Shown in pieces: positions 16,139-25,574 of a DNA stretch of 64,000 bases. A program made the position numbers and the translations under genes. Below the pieces are notes generated by a model. That model ran no database searches and was not told the origin of the DNA. It saw only the letters and a program-made list of their open reading frames with translations. Position 1 is the first letter of the stretch; each line of letters opens with the position of its first letter. Source of the stretch: Bacillota bacterium (GTDB lineage Bacteria > Bacillota > Clostridia > DSM-8532); the NCBI GenBank assembly GCA_023443745.1, contig JAEZTB010000027.1, forward strand, positions 132,489-196,488, given 5' to 3'.

Positions 16139-17887
16139 ATGAGGTTTATATTAAAAATGAAGAAACTGAAGGATTTTATCAAGTATTATGGGCCCTATAA
16201 GAGCATGTTTTTTATGGACATGTTCTGTGCTTTAATTTTATCGGGTATTGATCTGTTATTCCCGTCATTGGTTAAATATCTGATGGATGAGGTCTACAAC
16301 AAGCGTCCCGGCAATATCCTGGACATTGTTCTTTTATCGGGAGCCGGACTTTTGGTGCTCTATATTATTCGGTATTTTTGCCAGTATTATATAACTTCCT
16401 GGGGACATATCATGGGAGCGCGTATGGAAGCCGACATGCGCAAGGATCTTTTTGTACATCTTCAGAAGCTGCCCTTCTCCTACTATGACAATGCCAATAC
16501 AGGTAAGCTTATGTCCCGTATGACCAACGACCTGTTTGATATTTCAGAGTTGGCCCACCACGGACCGGAAGATATATTCATTTCCATCATCAAGATTATT
16601 GGCTCGGTTATTATCATGATGACTATGGATGTGAAGCTCACTTTAATCCTCCTGGCCTTGATGTTGTTCATCGTCGTCTTTACTGGTTTTTACAACCTTA
16701 AAATGCGTACGGTTTTTGCACAAAACCGTGAAAAAATTGCTATTGTCAATGCCCAGACTCAGGATAGTCTTTCAGGTATTCGTGTGGTGAAATCATTTTC
16801 TAATGAGGGGATTGAGACCAGCAAATTTGAAGCGGGTAACAAGCAGTTTTTAAAAACAAAAGAGAACAGCTATACCATTATGGGTCAATTCTTCTCAGGC
16901 AACCAATTTCTTCAAGGTGTCTTGTACTTAGCCGTGCTTGTTATTGGTGGTATATTCTTAAGCCAGGACAGTATCACCACCTCGGACATGGTGGCCTATA
17001 TTCTTTTTATCAATGTCTTTTTAAACCCCATTGACCGTTTGGTTAATTTTACGGAAGCCTTTCAGCGGGGTATGTCAGGCTTTGACAGGTTCCTGGAAAT
17101 TATCCGTACCAAGCCCGACATAGAAGACAGCAAGGATGCAGTGGAGCTTATCGATGTTGAGGGTGAGATAAAGTTTGATAAGGTGTCCTTCAGTTATAAT
17201 GATAAAACCGAGGTCCTCAAGGACATCAATTTGACCATTCCCAAAGGGCAGACTGTAGCTCTTGTGGGACCGTCAGGAGGCGGGAAAACGACCTTCTGCA
17301 GTCTTATCCCCCGATTTTATGAAGTCAATGAAGGAGCCATAACCATTGACGGCAAGGATATAAGAGGCCTTACTCTGGAGTCACTGCGCCGAAGTATCGG
17401 CATGGTTCAACAGGATGTCTACATGTTTTCAGGCACCATAGGCGAGAATATCCTCTACGGCAAGCCTGGAGCCAGCCATGAGGATGTGGTCAGGGCTGCC
17501 AAACTGGCCAATGCCCATGACTTTATCATGGAGCTTGAAAAGGGTTACGATACCTATGTGGGTGAAAGAGGTGTCAAGCTCTCGGGCGGTCAGAAGCAAA
17601 GAGTCTCCATTGCCAGAGCCTTCCTGAAGAATCCACCTATTTTGATTTTGGACGAAGCCACATCAAGCTTGGATAACGAGAGCGAAAGGCTGGTTCAGGA
17701 CTCCTTAAAAATACTGGCCCAAGGCCGGACCACCCTTATTATTGCCCACAGGCTTTCCACCATCAAAAACGCCGATAACATCGTTGTATTGTCAACCAAT
17801 GGCATTGAAGAGCAAGGGTCACATGATGAACTCATAGAAAAAGGTGGCGTTTATGCATCCCTTCACCGTGAAGGTGTACAAATATAA
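16139..17887 (+). CDS. ABC exporter, fused membrane and ATPase half-transporter
   Basis: A 582-residue half-transporter with a six-helix membrane domain (about residues 1-320) and a nucleotide-binding domain (about 345-582). The ATPase motifs are complete: Walker A GPSGGGKTT, signature LSGGQKQR, Walker B ILILDEATSSLD and the switch His in IIAHRLST. It belongs to the MsbA/LmrA-like multidrug or lipid exporter class and would act as a homodimer, since no partner gene is adjacent. Two possible starts, 16139 and 16157, each follow a GAGG within a short tandem repeat. The last 25 bases overlap the end of the convergent yjbR-like gene. Substrate is unknown. Confidence 0.88.
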   Translation: MRFILKMKKLKDFIKYYGPYKSMFFMDMFCALILSGIDLLFPSLVKYLMDEVYNKRPGNILDIVLLSGAGLLVLYIIRYFCQYYITSWGHIMGARMEADMRKDLFVHLQKLPFSYYDNANTGKLMSRMTNDLFDISELAHHGPEDIFISIIKIIGSVIIMMTMDVKLTLILLALMLFIVVFTGFYNLKMRTVFAQNREKIAIVNAQTQDSLSGIRVVKSFSNEGIETSKFEAGNKQFLKTKENSYTIMGQFFSGNQFLQGVLYLAVLVIGGIFLSQDSITTSDMVAYILFINVFLNPIDRLVNFTEAFQRGMSGFDRFLEIIRTKPDIEDSKDAVELIDVEGEIKFDKVSFSYNDKTEVLKDINLTIPKGQTVALVGPSGGGKTTFCSLIPRFYEVNEGAITIDGKDIRGLTLESLRRSIGMVQQDVYMFSGTIGENILYGKPGASHEDVVRAAKLANAHDFIMELEKGYDTYVGERGVKLSGGQKQRVSIARAFLKNPPILILDEATSSLDNESERLVQDSLKILAQGRTTLIIAHRLSTIKNADNIVVLSTNGIEEQGSHDELIEKGGVYASLHREGVQI

Positions 17888-18279
17888 TCATTCTTTAACT
17901 CCGCTATCTGTTTCTGTATATATTTTGGATACTTTGCCACTACAACCTTATAGGCATGGTCAATCATGCGAAGTATCTCGTCATCGGAAACAGAACCGTC
18001 AAGGCTAACTGTATTGAAATGCGGCTGTTGGACAAGCGGGCAATGCCAACCGCGCACAACCGAACCGGGGTAAACACTTCGATAAATCTCCGCAGATTCC
18101 GGTGTACAGTTGAGCGTCACCTTTGGTTCGCCGCGTAGCATGAACGGCTGTGCAAAAATGCGTCCTTTATCCTGCAACGGCGCTTTCACCTTGGCCACCG
18201 GGAATACGGGGTCAAAAGGCCAATCTAAATACACGCCTGGCTTTTTCAGGCAGTAGTCGATGATTTCCTGATGGGTCAT
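17863..18279 (-). CDS. MmcQ/YjbR-family protein
   Basis: A 138-residue protein of the MmcQ/YjbR family, which has a CyaY-like double-wing fold. Recognisable elements are the N-terminal MTHQEIIDYCLKKPGVYLDWPF, the PKVTLNC strand and the RGWHCPLVQQPHFNTVSLDG segment. Members are commonly annotated as DNA-binding but their role is not settled. GAGGAG precedes the ATG on the minus strand. Its 3' end overlaps the end of the ABC exporter gene by 25 bases in antisense, so the two converging transcripts interfere unless termination lies within coding sequence. Confidence 0.82.
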   Translation of the reverse strand: MTHQEIIDYCLKKPGVYLDWPFDPVFPVAKVKAPLQDKGRIFAQPFMLRGEPKVTLNCTPESAEIYRSVYPGSVVRGWHCPLVQQPHFNTVSLDGSVSDDEILRMIDHAYKVVVAKYPKYIQKQIAELKNDYICTPSR

Positions 18280-18437
18280 AGTCTCCTCATTCCTTTACAG
18301 CGTGAATAAGAGGTAACGGCTACAATGAAAATTGTAGAGATGTTTGAGGATAAAATCAATTCCCCTATTTTAACCAAAATTTTTATGCTATGATGAACGA
18401 AAGATTATGTATATTATTGCAAAAGGATTATAGAACT

Positions 18438-18965
18438 ATGGATATATTAATCATGCTCAATGATAAATCTTTAAAGGCAATAGAAAAAAGAGGAATTGTT
18501 ATTAAAGCCTTGAAGGAAAAGAATATTACAATTAAAGAAATAGAAAGCATGATTAATGAAACAGATGAGAAAAAGTCAGCAATTATTTTTGAAGCAATAG
18601 AAGCTGTAACAAATTCTGATGCACAGATAGCGGATATCGGGTGGCTGAATTTGGCTGTTGAAAATATATTATCTGCAAGTGACAGTATTAAGCGAGAGGC
18701 ATCAAGAATAGTGGGGAATATCTCTCACAAATTTCCCAATGATTTAGAAAAAGCAATTGAGAAATTATTATTTAATAGTAAAGCTGTTGGAACCGTCGTT
18801 CGTTGGAGCAGTGCTTATGCTCTTTCTAGAATCATTGTTATCCCTCAATATGCGAATAGTGAATTGTTTGAAAAATTAACTGAGATTTGCATTCTTGAGG
18901 AAGAGAGCGGCGTAAAAAATCAATACATAAAAGCATTAAAAAAAGCTTCTAAAATAAGATTATAA
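18438..18965 (+). CDS. HEAT-repeat-like hypothetical protein
   Basis: A 175-residue, mostly alpha-helical protein with no family I can name securely. Repeating helical hairpins (for example SIKREASRIVGNISHKF and TVVRWSSAYALSRI) resemble HEAT/armadillo repeats, so a binding scaffold is likely. The frame is open from an ATG at 18390, but that codon sits in a TATGAT promoter-like hexamer and lacks a ribosome binding site. ATG 18438 follows AAAAGGA and is preferred. The gene is clearly more AT-rich than its neighbours, hinting at separate origin. It is followed after 21 bases by the exonuclease gene. Confidence 0.6.
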   Translation: MDILIMLNDKSLKAIEKRGIVIKALKEKNITIKEIESMINETDEKKSAIIFEAIEAVTNSDAQIADIGWLNLAVENILSASDSIKREASRIVGNISHKFPNDLEKAIEKLLFNSKAVGTVVRWSSAYALSRIIVIPQYANSELFEKLTEICILEEESGVKNQYIKALKKASKIRL

Positions 18966-18986
18966 GTAGCAAGCGAGGAATACATA

Positions 18987-19508
18987 ATGTCCAGTATACC
19001 AAAGGATTTTGTAGCATTTGATCTGGAAACTACCGGATTTGCCCCTCCCTGCAAAATCATTGAGATTGGCGCCGTCAAAGTATTGAACAACAAGATCGTT
19101 GATCAATTTCAAACCTTTGTCAATCCATGCTGTATCATACCCGGGAATATAACAGGCCTGACCGGGATAAACCAAAAGATGGTTGACAAAGCACCGACAA
19201 TAGAAGAGGTTCTCCCGTCTTTCATCCAATTTATTGGAAATTTCCCTATTGCAGCTCACAATGCCTCCTTTGATATGAAATTCATAAGGCATGAAGCGGT
19301 TAAGCTGGGCCGCCCCCTGATTAACCAGGTAATCGATACGCTTGCGTTGTCCAGAAGCTATTTTCCCTTCCTGGCCAATCACAAACTGAATACTGTTGTC
19401 CGCCATTTGGGTCTGGTAAACGAGCTCGAACACCGTGGCCTTTATGATGCCATGGCTGTAGCCCAAATATTGCTGAAAATTTCCTCAGGTGCAACGCAGG
19501 CCGGTTAA
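18987..19508 (+). CDS. DnaQ-like 3'-5' exonuclease (DEDDh)
   Basis: A 173-residue exonuclease domain of the DNA polymerase III epsilon type. The three Exo motifs are present: FDLETTG (Exo I, Asp12 and Glu14), AHNASFD (Exo II) and HRGLYDA (Exo III, with the DEDDh His). No polymerase, GIY-YIG or helicase domain is attached, so it is a stand-alone exonuclease for DNA or RNA trimming rather than the replicative proofreading subunit of PolC. GCGAGGAA serves as ribosome binding site. It converges on the AraC-type regulator with only five bases between the stops. Confidence 0.85.
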   Translation: MSSIPKDFVAFDLETTGFAPPCKIIEIGAVKVLNNKIVDQFQTFVNPCCIIPGNITGLTGINQKMVDKAPTIEEVLPSFIQFIGNFPIAAHNASFDMKFIRHEAVKLGRPLINQVIDTLALSRSYFPFLANHKLNTVVRHLGLVNELEHRGLYDAMAVAQILLKISSGATQAG

Positions 19509-19513
19509 ATCCG

Positions 19514-21694
19514 TTAACCTGATGTATCATTATCTATCACCTTGTCCCTATATTGGCCAGGCGTGATGCCCTCATGATTCTTAAATACCTTGATAAAATA
19601 GTGGGAATAGCTGAATCCGGTTTTGTGTGCTATATCTTCCACTGGCGTGCTTTTGTCGTGCAGGAGTGTTTTTGCCAATGCGATTCTCTTTTTTGAAACA
19701 TACTCGTTGAAATTGTCGCCGGATTTTTCCTTTACTAGCTTTGAAAGATAGTTTCTGTTCAACCCGAGCTCATCGGCTGCACCATTAAGATTAAAATCCG
19801 TTTCCATGAATTTTTTATCGATGTAGTCAAATATACTTTGCAGTAAATTCGAATCCTTGTCCTCACTGGATTTTTTTATATCATTAGCTATTTTGGTGAC
19901 AAAGCTCGTTACTTTGTTCTCAATTTCCCTCAGGTCAAACAGGTTTAGAATGTTCATGGTGCTGTCAACCTTTATAGCGATAGGTAAATTGCTTACAGAT
20001 CTTAACACCGAGTTTTGAAGCTGGTATATGCAATTCTTTATTTCATTGTCGGACAGTGGGTATCTGGTATCCAAAAGGCTGGAATAAAACTTGTGGAGAA
20101 ATGTCTCACAGCTCTCAGGGTTCCCAACCAGTAAATTGTTCATCAATTGTCTTTCGAGTTCCAGTGGGTAATCATAAGGCACATCGGCGGCATTTCCTTT
20201 TATGGATGAATAAAGAACAACATGTGAATTTCCGCAGGCTATTTTAAAGTTCTGGGCTTCTACGCATTCCCTGTATGCTATGGGAAGCATTTGGGCGCTT
20301 TTCTTGGGAGTACTTGCGCTTATGTAGGTCAAGGACTTGAGGTCTTCGTCGAGGTTATCATAAACAGACCTTGCGTAGCTGTCCAGGATATGTTCGCTGT
20401 TATCGGCATCTGCCGTTGGCTCATAATTGACAATGACGGAAATCAGGTTTTTATGAACAGGAACAACGATTGCGTCACAGGCAGGCTTTAGAGAGGCGAC
20501 AATGGATTTGATGACTGCAAGGTGTGAAATGAAGCCATTTTTATTCTCCGTTTTAATAAGCTGCAGAACTATTGCAACGCAGGTGGAGTACTTAAAATGT
20601 GCAATATCCGACTCAAGCTGCTGGTATAAATCAACCGTCTCCATATCATTATCGGTAAGAAAATCCACCCACAGCTTGTCATTATAGCTCGATAATGCCT
20701 TTATCATGGGCTTTGCGGTGATTTTTACAATCCAGGCAGCGACAATCAGGCTAAACAGCATAAGTCCCAGCAGTGCTATTCCGATGGAATAAAGCTTTGT
20801 CAGAAATGTTGGAGCCGATTTTATGGATGTATCCAGAACAAAAGTCCATTTCAATTCTTTGGAAAAATATGCCGAATGAATGATCTCCTTATGGACAATA
20901 CCATGATAAAAGTTAAGCAGCTGATGTTTTATATCTCCTTGATCCTCAGCCGGAGCAATCCGGGTGAGCAGCAAGGAATCATCTTTATTGATGATGATGT
21001 TGTTATCCTTGTTGTAAACATAAAAATTCATATTCTCTTCTGCCTTGATCCGGTTAAGGATATCGTAATAAAGCTTATTTGCATCTATATTGACGACAAG
21101 AAGTCCTTCATAATTGCCCTGATAAAGAGGAATCGGACAAACGACGGATATAAATAGCTTTTTTCCCTGACCTGTATTCACATGGCGCGGATCAAGAACG
21201 CTTATGTTACCCTTGCTTTTCAAAACAATTGCTTCCAGATCCGGGAAAGCATCCAGAGGATAACTATTTCCTCGTTCCGAGGAATAAACAATGTTTTGAG
21301 CATGTATGTACAGGTAAGAAGAGTACAGGTACTTGTTTCCAAGGATAATGCTGTCCAGCTTGCGCTGCAGATCAATCTGGTAGAGCATATCCACTGTGTT
21401 GCTCCTGATCATGCTAATCATTTCAGTATCATATAAAGGTATTTTATATATACCGTCGGTGATTTGTTTCATAATCATTTCAAATGAGATGCCAACCTGT
21501 TCGATTACACTGTCATTTGATTTCTCCAGCTGTTCGGAGTACATACCCTGCATGACGGAATAATACAAGACAATAGCAGACAGAAACAGGATAACCAGAA
21601 GTGTACTGATCAATCGGATTATATTTGTCTCGAAGGTTTTTTTTCTTTTTGGGCTTTTGGATTTGATAGACCGAATTGTTGTCAGAAGAACCAC
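19514..21694 (-). CDS. Membrane-bound AraC-family regulator with extracellular sensor region
   Basis: A 726-residue regulator of the type that controls LplABC-like sugar importers in Paenibacillus and Clostridia. A first membrane helix (about residues 28-50) is followed by an extracytoplasmic Cache-like region, a second helix (about 305-325) and a cytoplasmic part ending in an AraC helix-turn-helix pair (about 620-720, with GFSYSHYFIKVFKNHEGITPGQYR). No kinase domain is present, so the signal passes directly across the membrane to the DNA-binding part. The start is uncertain: GTG 21694 is very close to the GAGGAG site. It is divergent from the importer genes at 21989 and is their likely activator. 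Confidence 0.85.
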   Translation of the reverse strand: MVLLTTIRSIKSKSPKRKKTFETNIIRLISTLLVILFLSAIVLYYSVMQGMYSEQLEKSNDSVIEQVGISFEMIMKQITDGIYKIPLYDTEMISMIRSNTVDMLYQIDLQRKLDSIILGNKYLYSSYLYIHAQNIVYSSERGNSYPLDAFPDLEAIVLKSKGNISVLDPRHVNTGQGKKLFISVVCPIPLYQGNYEGLLVVNIDANKLYYDILNRIKAEENMNFYVYNKDNNIIINKDDSLLLTRIAPAEDQGDIKHQLLNFYHGIVHKEIIHSAYFSKELKWTFVLDTSIKSAPTFLTKLYSIGIALLGLMLFSLIVAAWIVKITAKPMIKALSSYNDKLWVDFLTDNDMETVDLYQQLESDIAHFKYSTCVAIVLQLIKTENKNGFISHLAVIKSIVASLKPACDAIVVPVHKNLISVIVNYEPTADADNSEHILDSYARSVYDNLDEDLKSLTYISASTPKKSAQMLPIAYRECVEAQNFKIACGNSHVVLYSSIKGNAADVPYDYPLELERQLMNNLLVGNPESCETFLHKFYSSLLDTRYPLSDNEIKNCIYQLQNSVLRSVSNLPIAIKVDSTMNILNLFDLREIENKVTSFVTKIANDIKKSSEDKDSNLLQSIFDYIDKKFMETDFNLNGAADELGLNRNYLSKLVKEKSGDNFNEYVSKKRIALAKTLLHDKSTPVEDIAHKTGFSYSHYFIKVFKNHEGITPGQYRDKVIDNDTSG

Positions 21695-21988
21695 TCCTCA
21701 TTATTGAATGGCAGTTAGAAGGGCTTAACATCATTATAAAGCATCATTACCTATGTGACAATTAACCAAATCCTATCAACAAGTCAACTCTTATAGGTTG
21801 ATGGGCTTAGAATCATTATTCAAGCACTTTACAGCCATCCATAACAATTATTATTGATGATAACAAAATTGATATTAAGGGAAGAAAAACAGGTGCATTG
21901 TTATCGGCGGGCATTATTCTTATATACCGGGCGGTTATTGGCATGCTAGCATGAGCTTGCGAAACAAACTTGTCTGGGGGAAAGCATA

Positions 21989-22912
21989 ATGGAACAAACA
22001 AGCAAACTACGGAGCATCCTGAGCTATATCAATAAAAAAAAGTATCTCTACTTGTTGCTTATACCTGGGGTTACCTATTTCCTCATCTTCAACTATATTC
22101 CCATGTATGGAATTATTATTGCTTTTAAGGATTTCAATTTTGCCAAGGGAATTCTCGCGAGCGATTGGGTCGGACTGGATCATTTCAGGTATATGTTCGG
22201 ATTAAGCGATTTTTACAAGGTGTTCTGGAATTCCTTTTACCTGGGCCTATTAAGAATGATTTTCGGATTTCCTTTCCCGATCATTCTTGCGCTTTTGATC
22301 AATGAAATAAGAAACAGAGTGTACCAGAAAATAACACAGACAATTATCTACCTTCCGCATTTTATTTCATGGGTTGTTATAGGCGGAATTCTTGTGAATT
22401 TCCTTTCACCTTCATGGGGGCTGGTTAATCTTTTTTTTAAGCAAATAGGTATTGAGCCCATATTCTTTCTTGCGGATGAAAAGTATTTCAGGCCTATCGT
22501 AATACTAAGCAGTATCTGGAAGGAATCGGGCTGGGGAACCATTATATATCTTGCAGCAATAGCCGGCATAAATACTGAGCTTTATGAAGCCGCGGAAATT
22601 GACGGAGCCAATAAACTGCAACGGCTTTGGCATATCACACTACCATGTATTAAATCAACCGTAGTTGTAATGCTTATTCTCAGACTTGGCCAGATAATGG
22701 GCAACGGCTTCGAGCAGATATTTGTTCTTCAGAACCCCATGAATCTCGGAGTTGCAGAGGTTTTTGAAACCTATACCTACAGAGTCGGTATTCTGGGTGG
22801 GCGCTTTTCCTTCGGAACAACAGTAGGACTTTTCACATCGGTAATCGGAACAATATTCCTTCTAATCAGCAATAAGGTCGCCTCTTTGCTGAAAGAAGAC
22901 GGAATATGGTAG
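21989..22912 (+). CDS. LplB-type carbohydrate ABC importer permease
   Basis: A 307-residue permease of the binding-protein-dependent transport family with six predicted membrane helices. The cytoplasmic EAA loop that docks the ATPase is visible as YEAAEIDGANKLQRLWHITLP. The N-terminus (KKKYLYLLLIPGVTYFLIFNYIPMYG, shared by LplB/YtcP partners) is characteristic. GGGGGAAAG precedes ATG 21989. It overlaps nothing and is followed 11 bases later by the second permease. The ATPase gene is not in this cluster, so a shared MsmX-like ATPase elsewhere probably powers it. Confidence 0.9.
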   Translation: MEQTSKLRSILSYINKKKYLYLLLIPGVTYFLIFNYIPMYGIIIAFKDFNFAKGILASDWVGLDHFRYMFGLSDFYKVFWNSFYLGLLRMIFGFPFPIILALLINEIRNRVYQKITQTIIYLPHFISWVVIGGILVNFLSPSWGLVNLFFKQIGIEPIFFLADEKYFRPIVILSSIWKESGWGTIIYLAAIAGINTELYEAAEIDGANKLQRLWHITLPCIKSTVVVMLILRLGQIMGNGFEQIFVLQNPMNLGVAEVFETYTYRVGILGGRFSFGTTVGLFTSVIGTIFLLISNKVASLLKEDGIW

Positions 22913-22923
22913 GAGGTATAACC

Positions 22924-23787
22924 ATGAAGAATAAAAGCGTAGCAGACAAACTGTTCGGCATCTTTAATTATACGGTAGTGACACTCTTCGCCCTGGCCTG
23001 CATGTTCCCATTCTTTTATGTAGCAGCCTATTCGGTAATGCCTTATTCAGAATACCTGCAAAACCCGCTCAACCTTATACCCAGCCATATTGATCTTTCA
23101 GCATACAGACAGATCATCAAGATGCCGACCATATGGTCCGGTTACAGGGTTACAATAATCATCACAGTTTTGGGAGTTCTTCTGAACATTTTTCTGCTTG
23201 TTGTATCTGCATACCCTCTTTCAAAGAAGGATCTGAAAGGCAGAAATGCCATCCTGATGATGATCACATTTACCATGTTTTTTAACGGAGGGCTGATACC
23301 TAATTTTTATCTTATAAAAACACTGGGAATCTACAATTCAATTTGGAGCATGATTTTACCGGGGGCACTCTCGGCCTTCAACCTCATACTGATGAAGAAC
23401 TTCATGGGGACCATACCTGAAAGCCTTGAAGAATCCGCCATTATTGATGGGGCCAATGAAATAACCATACTTTTTCACATCATCATACCTCTGTCCATGC
23501 CTGCCATAGCAACCTTTATCATCTTTCACGCCGTTAGCCAATGGAACACTTTCTTTTCAGCGATCATCTACACATCAAAAAGAAGTCTTTGGCCTTTGAT
23601 GCTCATATTAAGGGATATGGTAGTGGAGGACGGGCAAATGGATATGCTGGACAATGGTGCAACTGTCCAAGCCTTTACAATAAAAATGGCAGCTATAATC
23701 TTTACAACTCTTCCCATCATCGTCATCTACCCATTCATGCAGAGGTTCTTTATGAAAGGTATACTTGTCGGTTCTGTAAAGGGATGA
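22924..23787 (+). CDS. LplC/YtcP-type carbohydrate ABC importer permease
   Basis: A 287-residue permease with six membrane helices and the EAA loop EESAIIDGANEITILFHIIIP. The frame is open from an ATG at 22906, but AGGAGGTATAACC directly before ATG 22924 fixes the start. It pairs with the upstream permease to form the channel. A stem-loop lies between this gene and the solute-binding protein gene downstream. LplBC-type systems commonly import oligosaccharides or uronic acid derivatives; with a GH130-type phosphorylase in the same locus, mannose-containing oligosaccharides are possible, but this is inference. Confidence 0.9.
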   Translation: MKNKSVADKLFGIFNYTVVTLFALACMFPFFYVAAYSVMPYSEYLQNPLNLIPSHIDLSAYRQIIKMPTIWSGYRVTIIITVLGVLLNIFLLVVSAYPLSKKDLKGRNAILMMITFTMFFNGGLIPNFYLIKTLGIYNSIWSMILPGALSAFNLILMKNFMGTIPESLEESAIIDGANEITILFHIIIPLSMPAIATFIIFHAVSQWNTFFSAIIYTSKRSLWPLMLILRDMVVEDGQMDMLDNGATVQAFTIKMAAIIFTTLPIIVIYPFMQRFFMKGILVGSVKG

Positions 23788-23813
23788 ATTTACTAGAAAT
23801 GATTAATTCGATT

Positions 23814-23835
23814 GAAGCTGCAGCGCTGCAGTTTT
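23814..23835 (+). promoter_or_regulatory. Intercistronic stem-loop before the solute-binding protein gene
   Basis: GAAGCTGCA and TGCAGTTTT pair around a GCGC loop (nine pairs, two of them G-U), followed by GATAA. It lies between the permease stop and the AGGAGG site of the binding-protein gene. Such hairpins often protect or separate the highly expressed binding-protein message. Confidence 0.4.
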
Positions 23836-23865
23836 GATAAAATAGAATCATAGGAGGATTTGTAC

Positions 23866-25467
23866 ATGAAAAAGTCAGTCAAGGGTTTTGCGAGTTTTCT
23901 AGCGTGTTTTTTGATCGTATCCCTGCTCTTTGCAGGCTGTGGTTCGGCACCAGCCAAAACGGAGCCTTCAGGCACAGCAGCTGCGTCTGGTCAGGCTTCA
24001 CAGCCCGCGGCAACCCCGGCAGAGCCAGTCACAATCAGAATATTCAACAGGGTGAATGCACAGGTTGTCATTGAGAACAATCCCATACTTCAGGAAGTTG
24101 AAAAGCTGGCCAATGTGAAACTGGAATATGAAGCACCTCCAATAAACAACTATGTGGATAAGCTTCAAATTGTTATGGCATCAGGCGAAATACCGGATCT
24201 TATCTACAACTGGGGAACAGCCGGCAACGGCGCTGATGCGAACATGGAAACATGGGCTTCCAACGGGCTTATCGCAGCATTGGATGACAAGGTCGGTAAT
24301 TATCCGAATCTGATGAGCAACATAACCAAAGATATGTGGGAAGCTGTTAAATCGGTCAAAGACGGGAAGACATACATTGTTCCAAGAACCAATGTTGTAA
24401 ACAACTGGGGATATATGATAAACCAGCAATGGCTGGATAAGCTGAGCCTCAAAGCTCCGACAACGCTGGATGAATTTACAAATGTCTTAAGAGCGTTTAC
24501 AAATGATGACCCGGACGGAAACGGCAAACCTGATACTTTCGGCGTGACATTTTCCAATCCTTCACTGGGTTCCAATTCAATATGGAACTCCGCCTATTTC
24601 CTAGCTGCCGCTTTTGATCTGCCTATTGTAAACGGAGCAAAGGATACCGATGGGAACTACAAAATAAGAGAGAAAATGTCCGGATATATTCCTTACCTTA
24701 CATATTTGAAGCAGTTGAATGAGGAAAAAATTATCGATCCTGAATTCCTCATCAATAAGATCTATGTTGATGAGGAAAAGATAAACCAAAATAAGGTGGG
24801 AATAAGATACAGCCATCAATACGCCGTGGTTGCCAACTCGTCCAAAGCAGCAGATTCCTATCAAAGGTTCACCTATAATGCTCCCCTGAAGAACTCACAG
24901 GGCATCTCAACCAACCTGGTTACTCCCGCCATGTGGGGAGGCTGGATGATTTCAAGCTCATGCAAAAACATTGATGCAGTTTTGAAATTCCTTGACTGGG
25001 GCAATACCGCCGAAGCCAACCAGCTTTTCCAGATCGGTATAAAGGGCGTGCATTATGACAGCTATGACCCTGCTGTCAAGATGATTACAAGGACCAAGGA
25101 GCAAACGGAAAAGGTTGCAACCGTAACCAGCACCTATATGACAATTGCGAATGCCATTAACGGTTCTGGCTCCATTATCGAAGGGGCGGATACCCAGGAA
25201 AAGTACACAAAGTTCAAAACTGATCTTGATTCAGCTTCAAAGGTAGTCACAACAATAAACCTGCCTGCCGTAAGATCACCGAAAATATTAAATCTGAACG
25301 CTGCTATACCTGACCTTGTAAAGAAAAAGGACGATCAGGAAGTGGCATACATCATAGGTAAAATATCATTGGATCAATTCAAGGCCTTCCTTGAAAATGA
25401 ATGGTATCCGGCAACCGCAGAAGCTGAGAAGGAATACATCGATGCTATGAATAAGCTGGGTAGATAA
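23866..25467 (+). CDS. LplA-type extracellular solute-binding lipoprotein
   Basis: A 533-residue carbohydrate-binding lipoprotein, the usual size for the LplA group. The signal peptide (MKKSVKGFASFLACFLIVSL) ends in the lipobox LFAGC, after which an Ala/Pro/Ser-rich linker leads into the mature domain. Conserved features include the early IPDLIYNWG segment, TTLDEFTNVLRAF, and DPDGNGKPDTFG, a calcium-binding-like loop usual in this family. AGGAGG precedes ATG 23866; an in-frame TTG at 23860 abuts that site and is less likely. It would capture the oligosaccharide at the cell surface for the two upstream permeases. Confidence 0.92.
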   Translation: MKKSVKGFASFLACFLIVSLLFAGCGSAPAKTEPSGTAAASGQASQPAATPAEPVTIRIFNRVNAQVVIENNPILQEVEKLANVKLEYEAPPINNYVDKLQIVMASGEIPDLIYNWGTAGNGADANMETWASNGLIAALDDKVGNYPNLMSNITKDMWEAVKSVKDGKTYIVPRTNVVNNWGYMINQQWLDKLSLKAPTTLDEFTNVLRAFTNDDPDGNGKPDTFGVTFSNPSLGSNSIWNSAYFLAAAFDLPIVNGAKDTDGNYKIREKMSGYIPYLTYLKQLNEEKIIDPEFLINKIYVDEEKINQNKVGIRYSHQYAVVANSSKAADSYQRFTYNAPLKNSQGISTNLVTPAMWGGWMISSSCKNIDAVLKFLDWGNTAEANQLFQIGIKGVHYDSYDPAVKMITRTKEQTEKVATVTSTYMTIANAINGSGSIIEGADTQEKYTKFKTDLDSASKVVTTINLPAVRSPKILNLNAAIPDLVKKKDDQEVAYIIGKISLDQFKAFLENEWYPATAEAEKEYIDAMNKLGR

Positions 25468-25483
25468 TATTGAACAACCGGCC

Positions 25484-25522
25484 ATGGAAGATGGGAAGAT
25501 CAGCTTCCCATCTTCCATTTTT
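25484..25522 (+). terminator. Intrinsic terminator after the solute-binding protein gene
   Basis: A perfect 15-bp stem (ATGGAAGATGGGAAG and its complement) with a five-base loop, followed by TTTT. It probably ends most transcription from the importer operon, with partial read-through into the downstream enzyme genes. Confidence 0.88.
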
Positions 25523-25574
25523 ACGGGCCTGTGCAGCTATGCTTTTTGAATGAACGAAAGGAATGAGTGATAAC

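Noticed and set aside
21513..21734. Possible frameshift at the start of the AraC-type regulator: a 73-codon frame with ATG overlaps the N-terminus near an A-run
   Set aside because: The regulator frame already includes the first membrane helix and basic N-terminus expected for the family; the alternative frame is shorter and has no homologous look.
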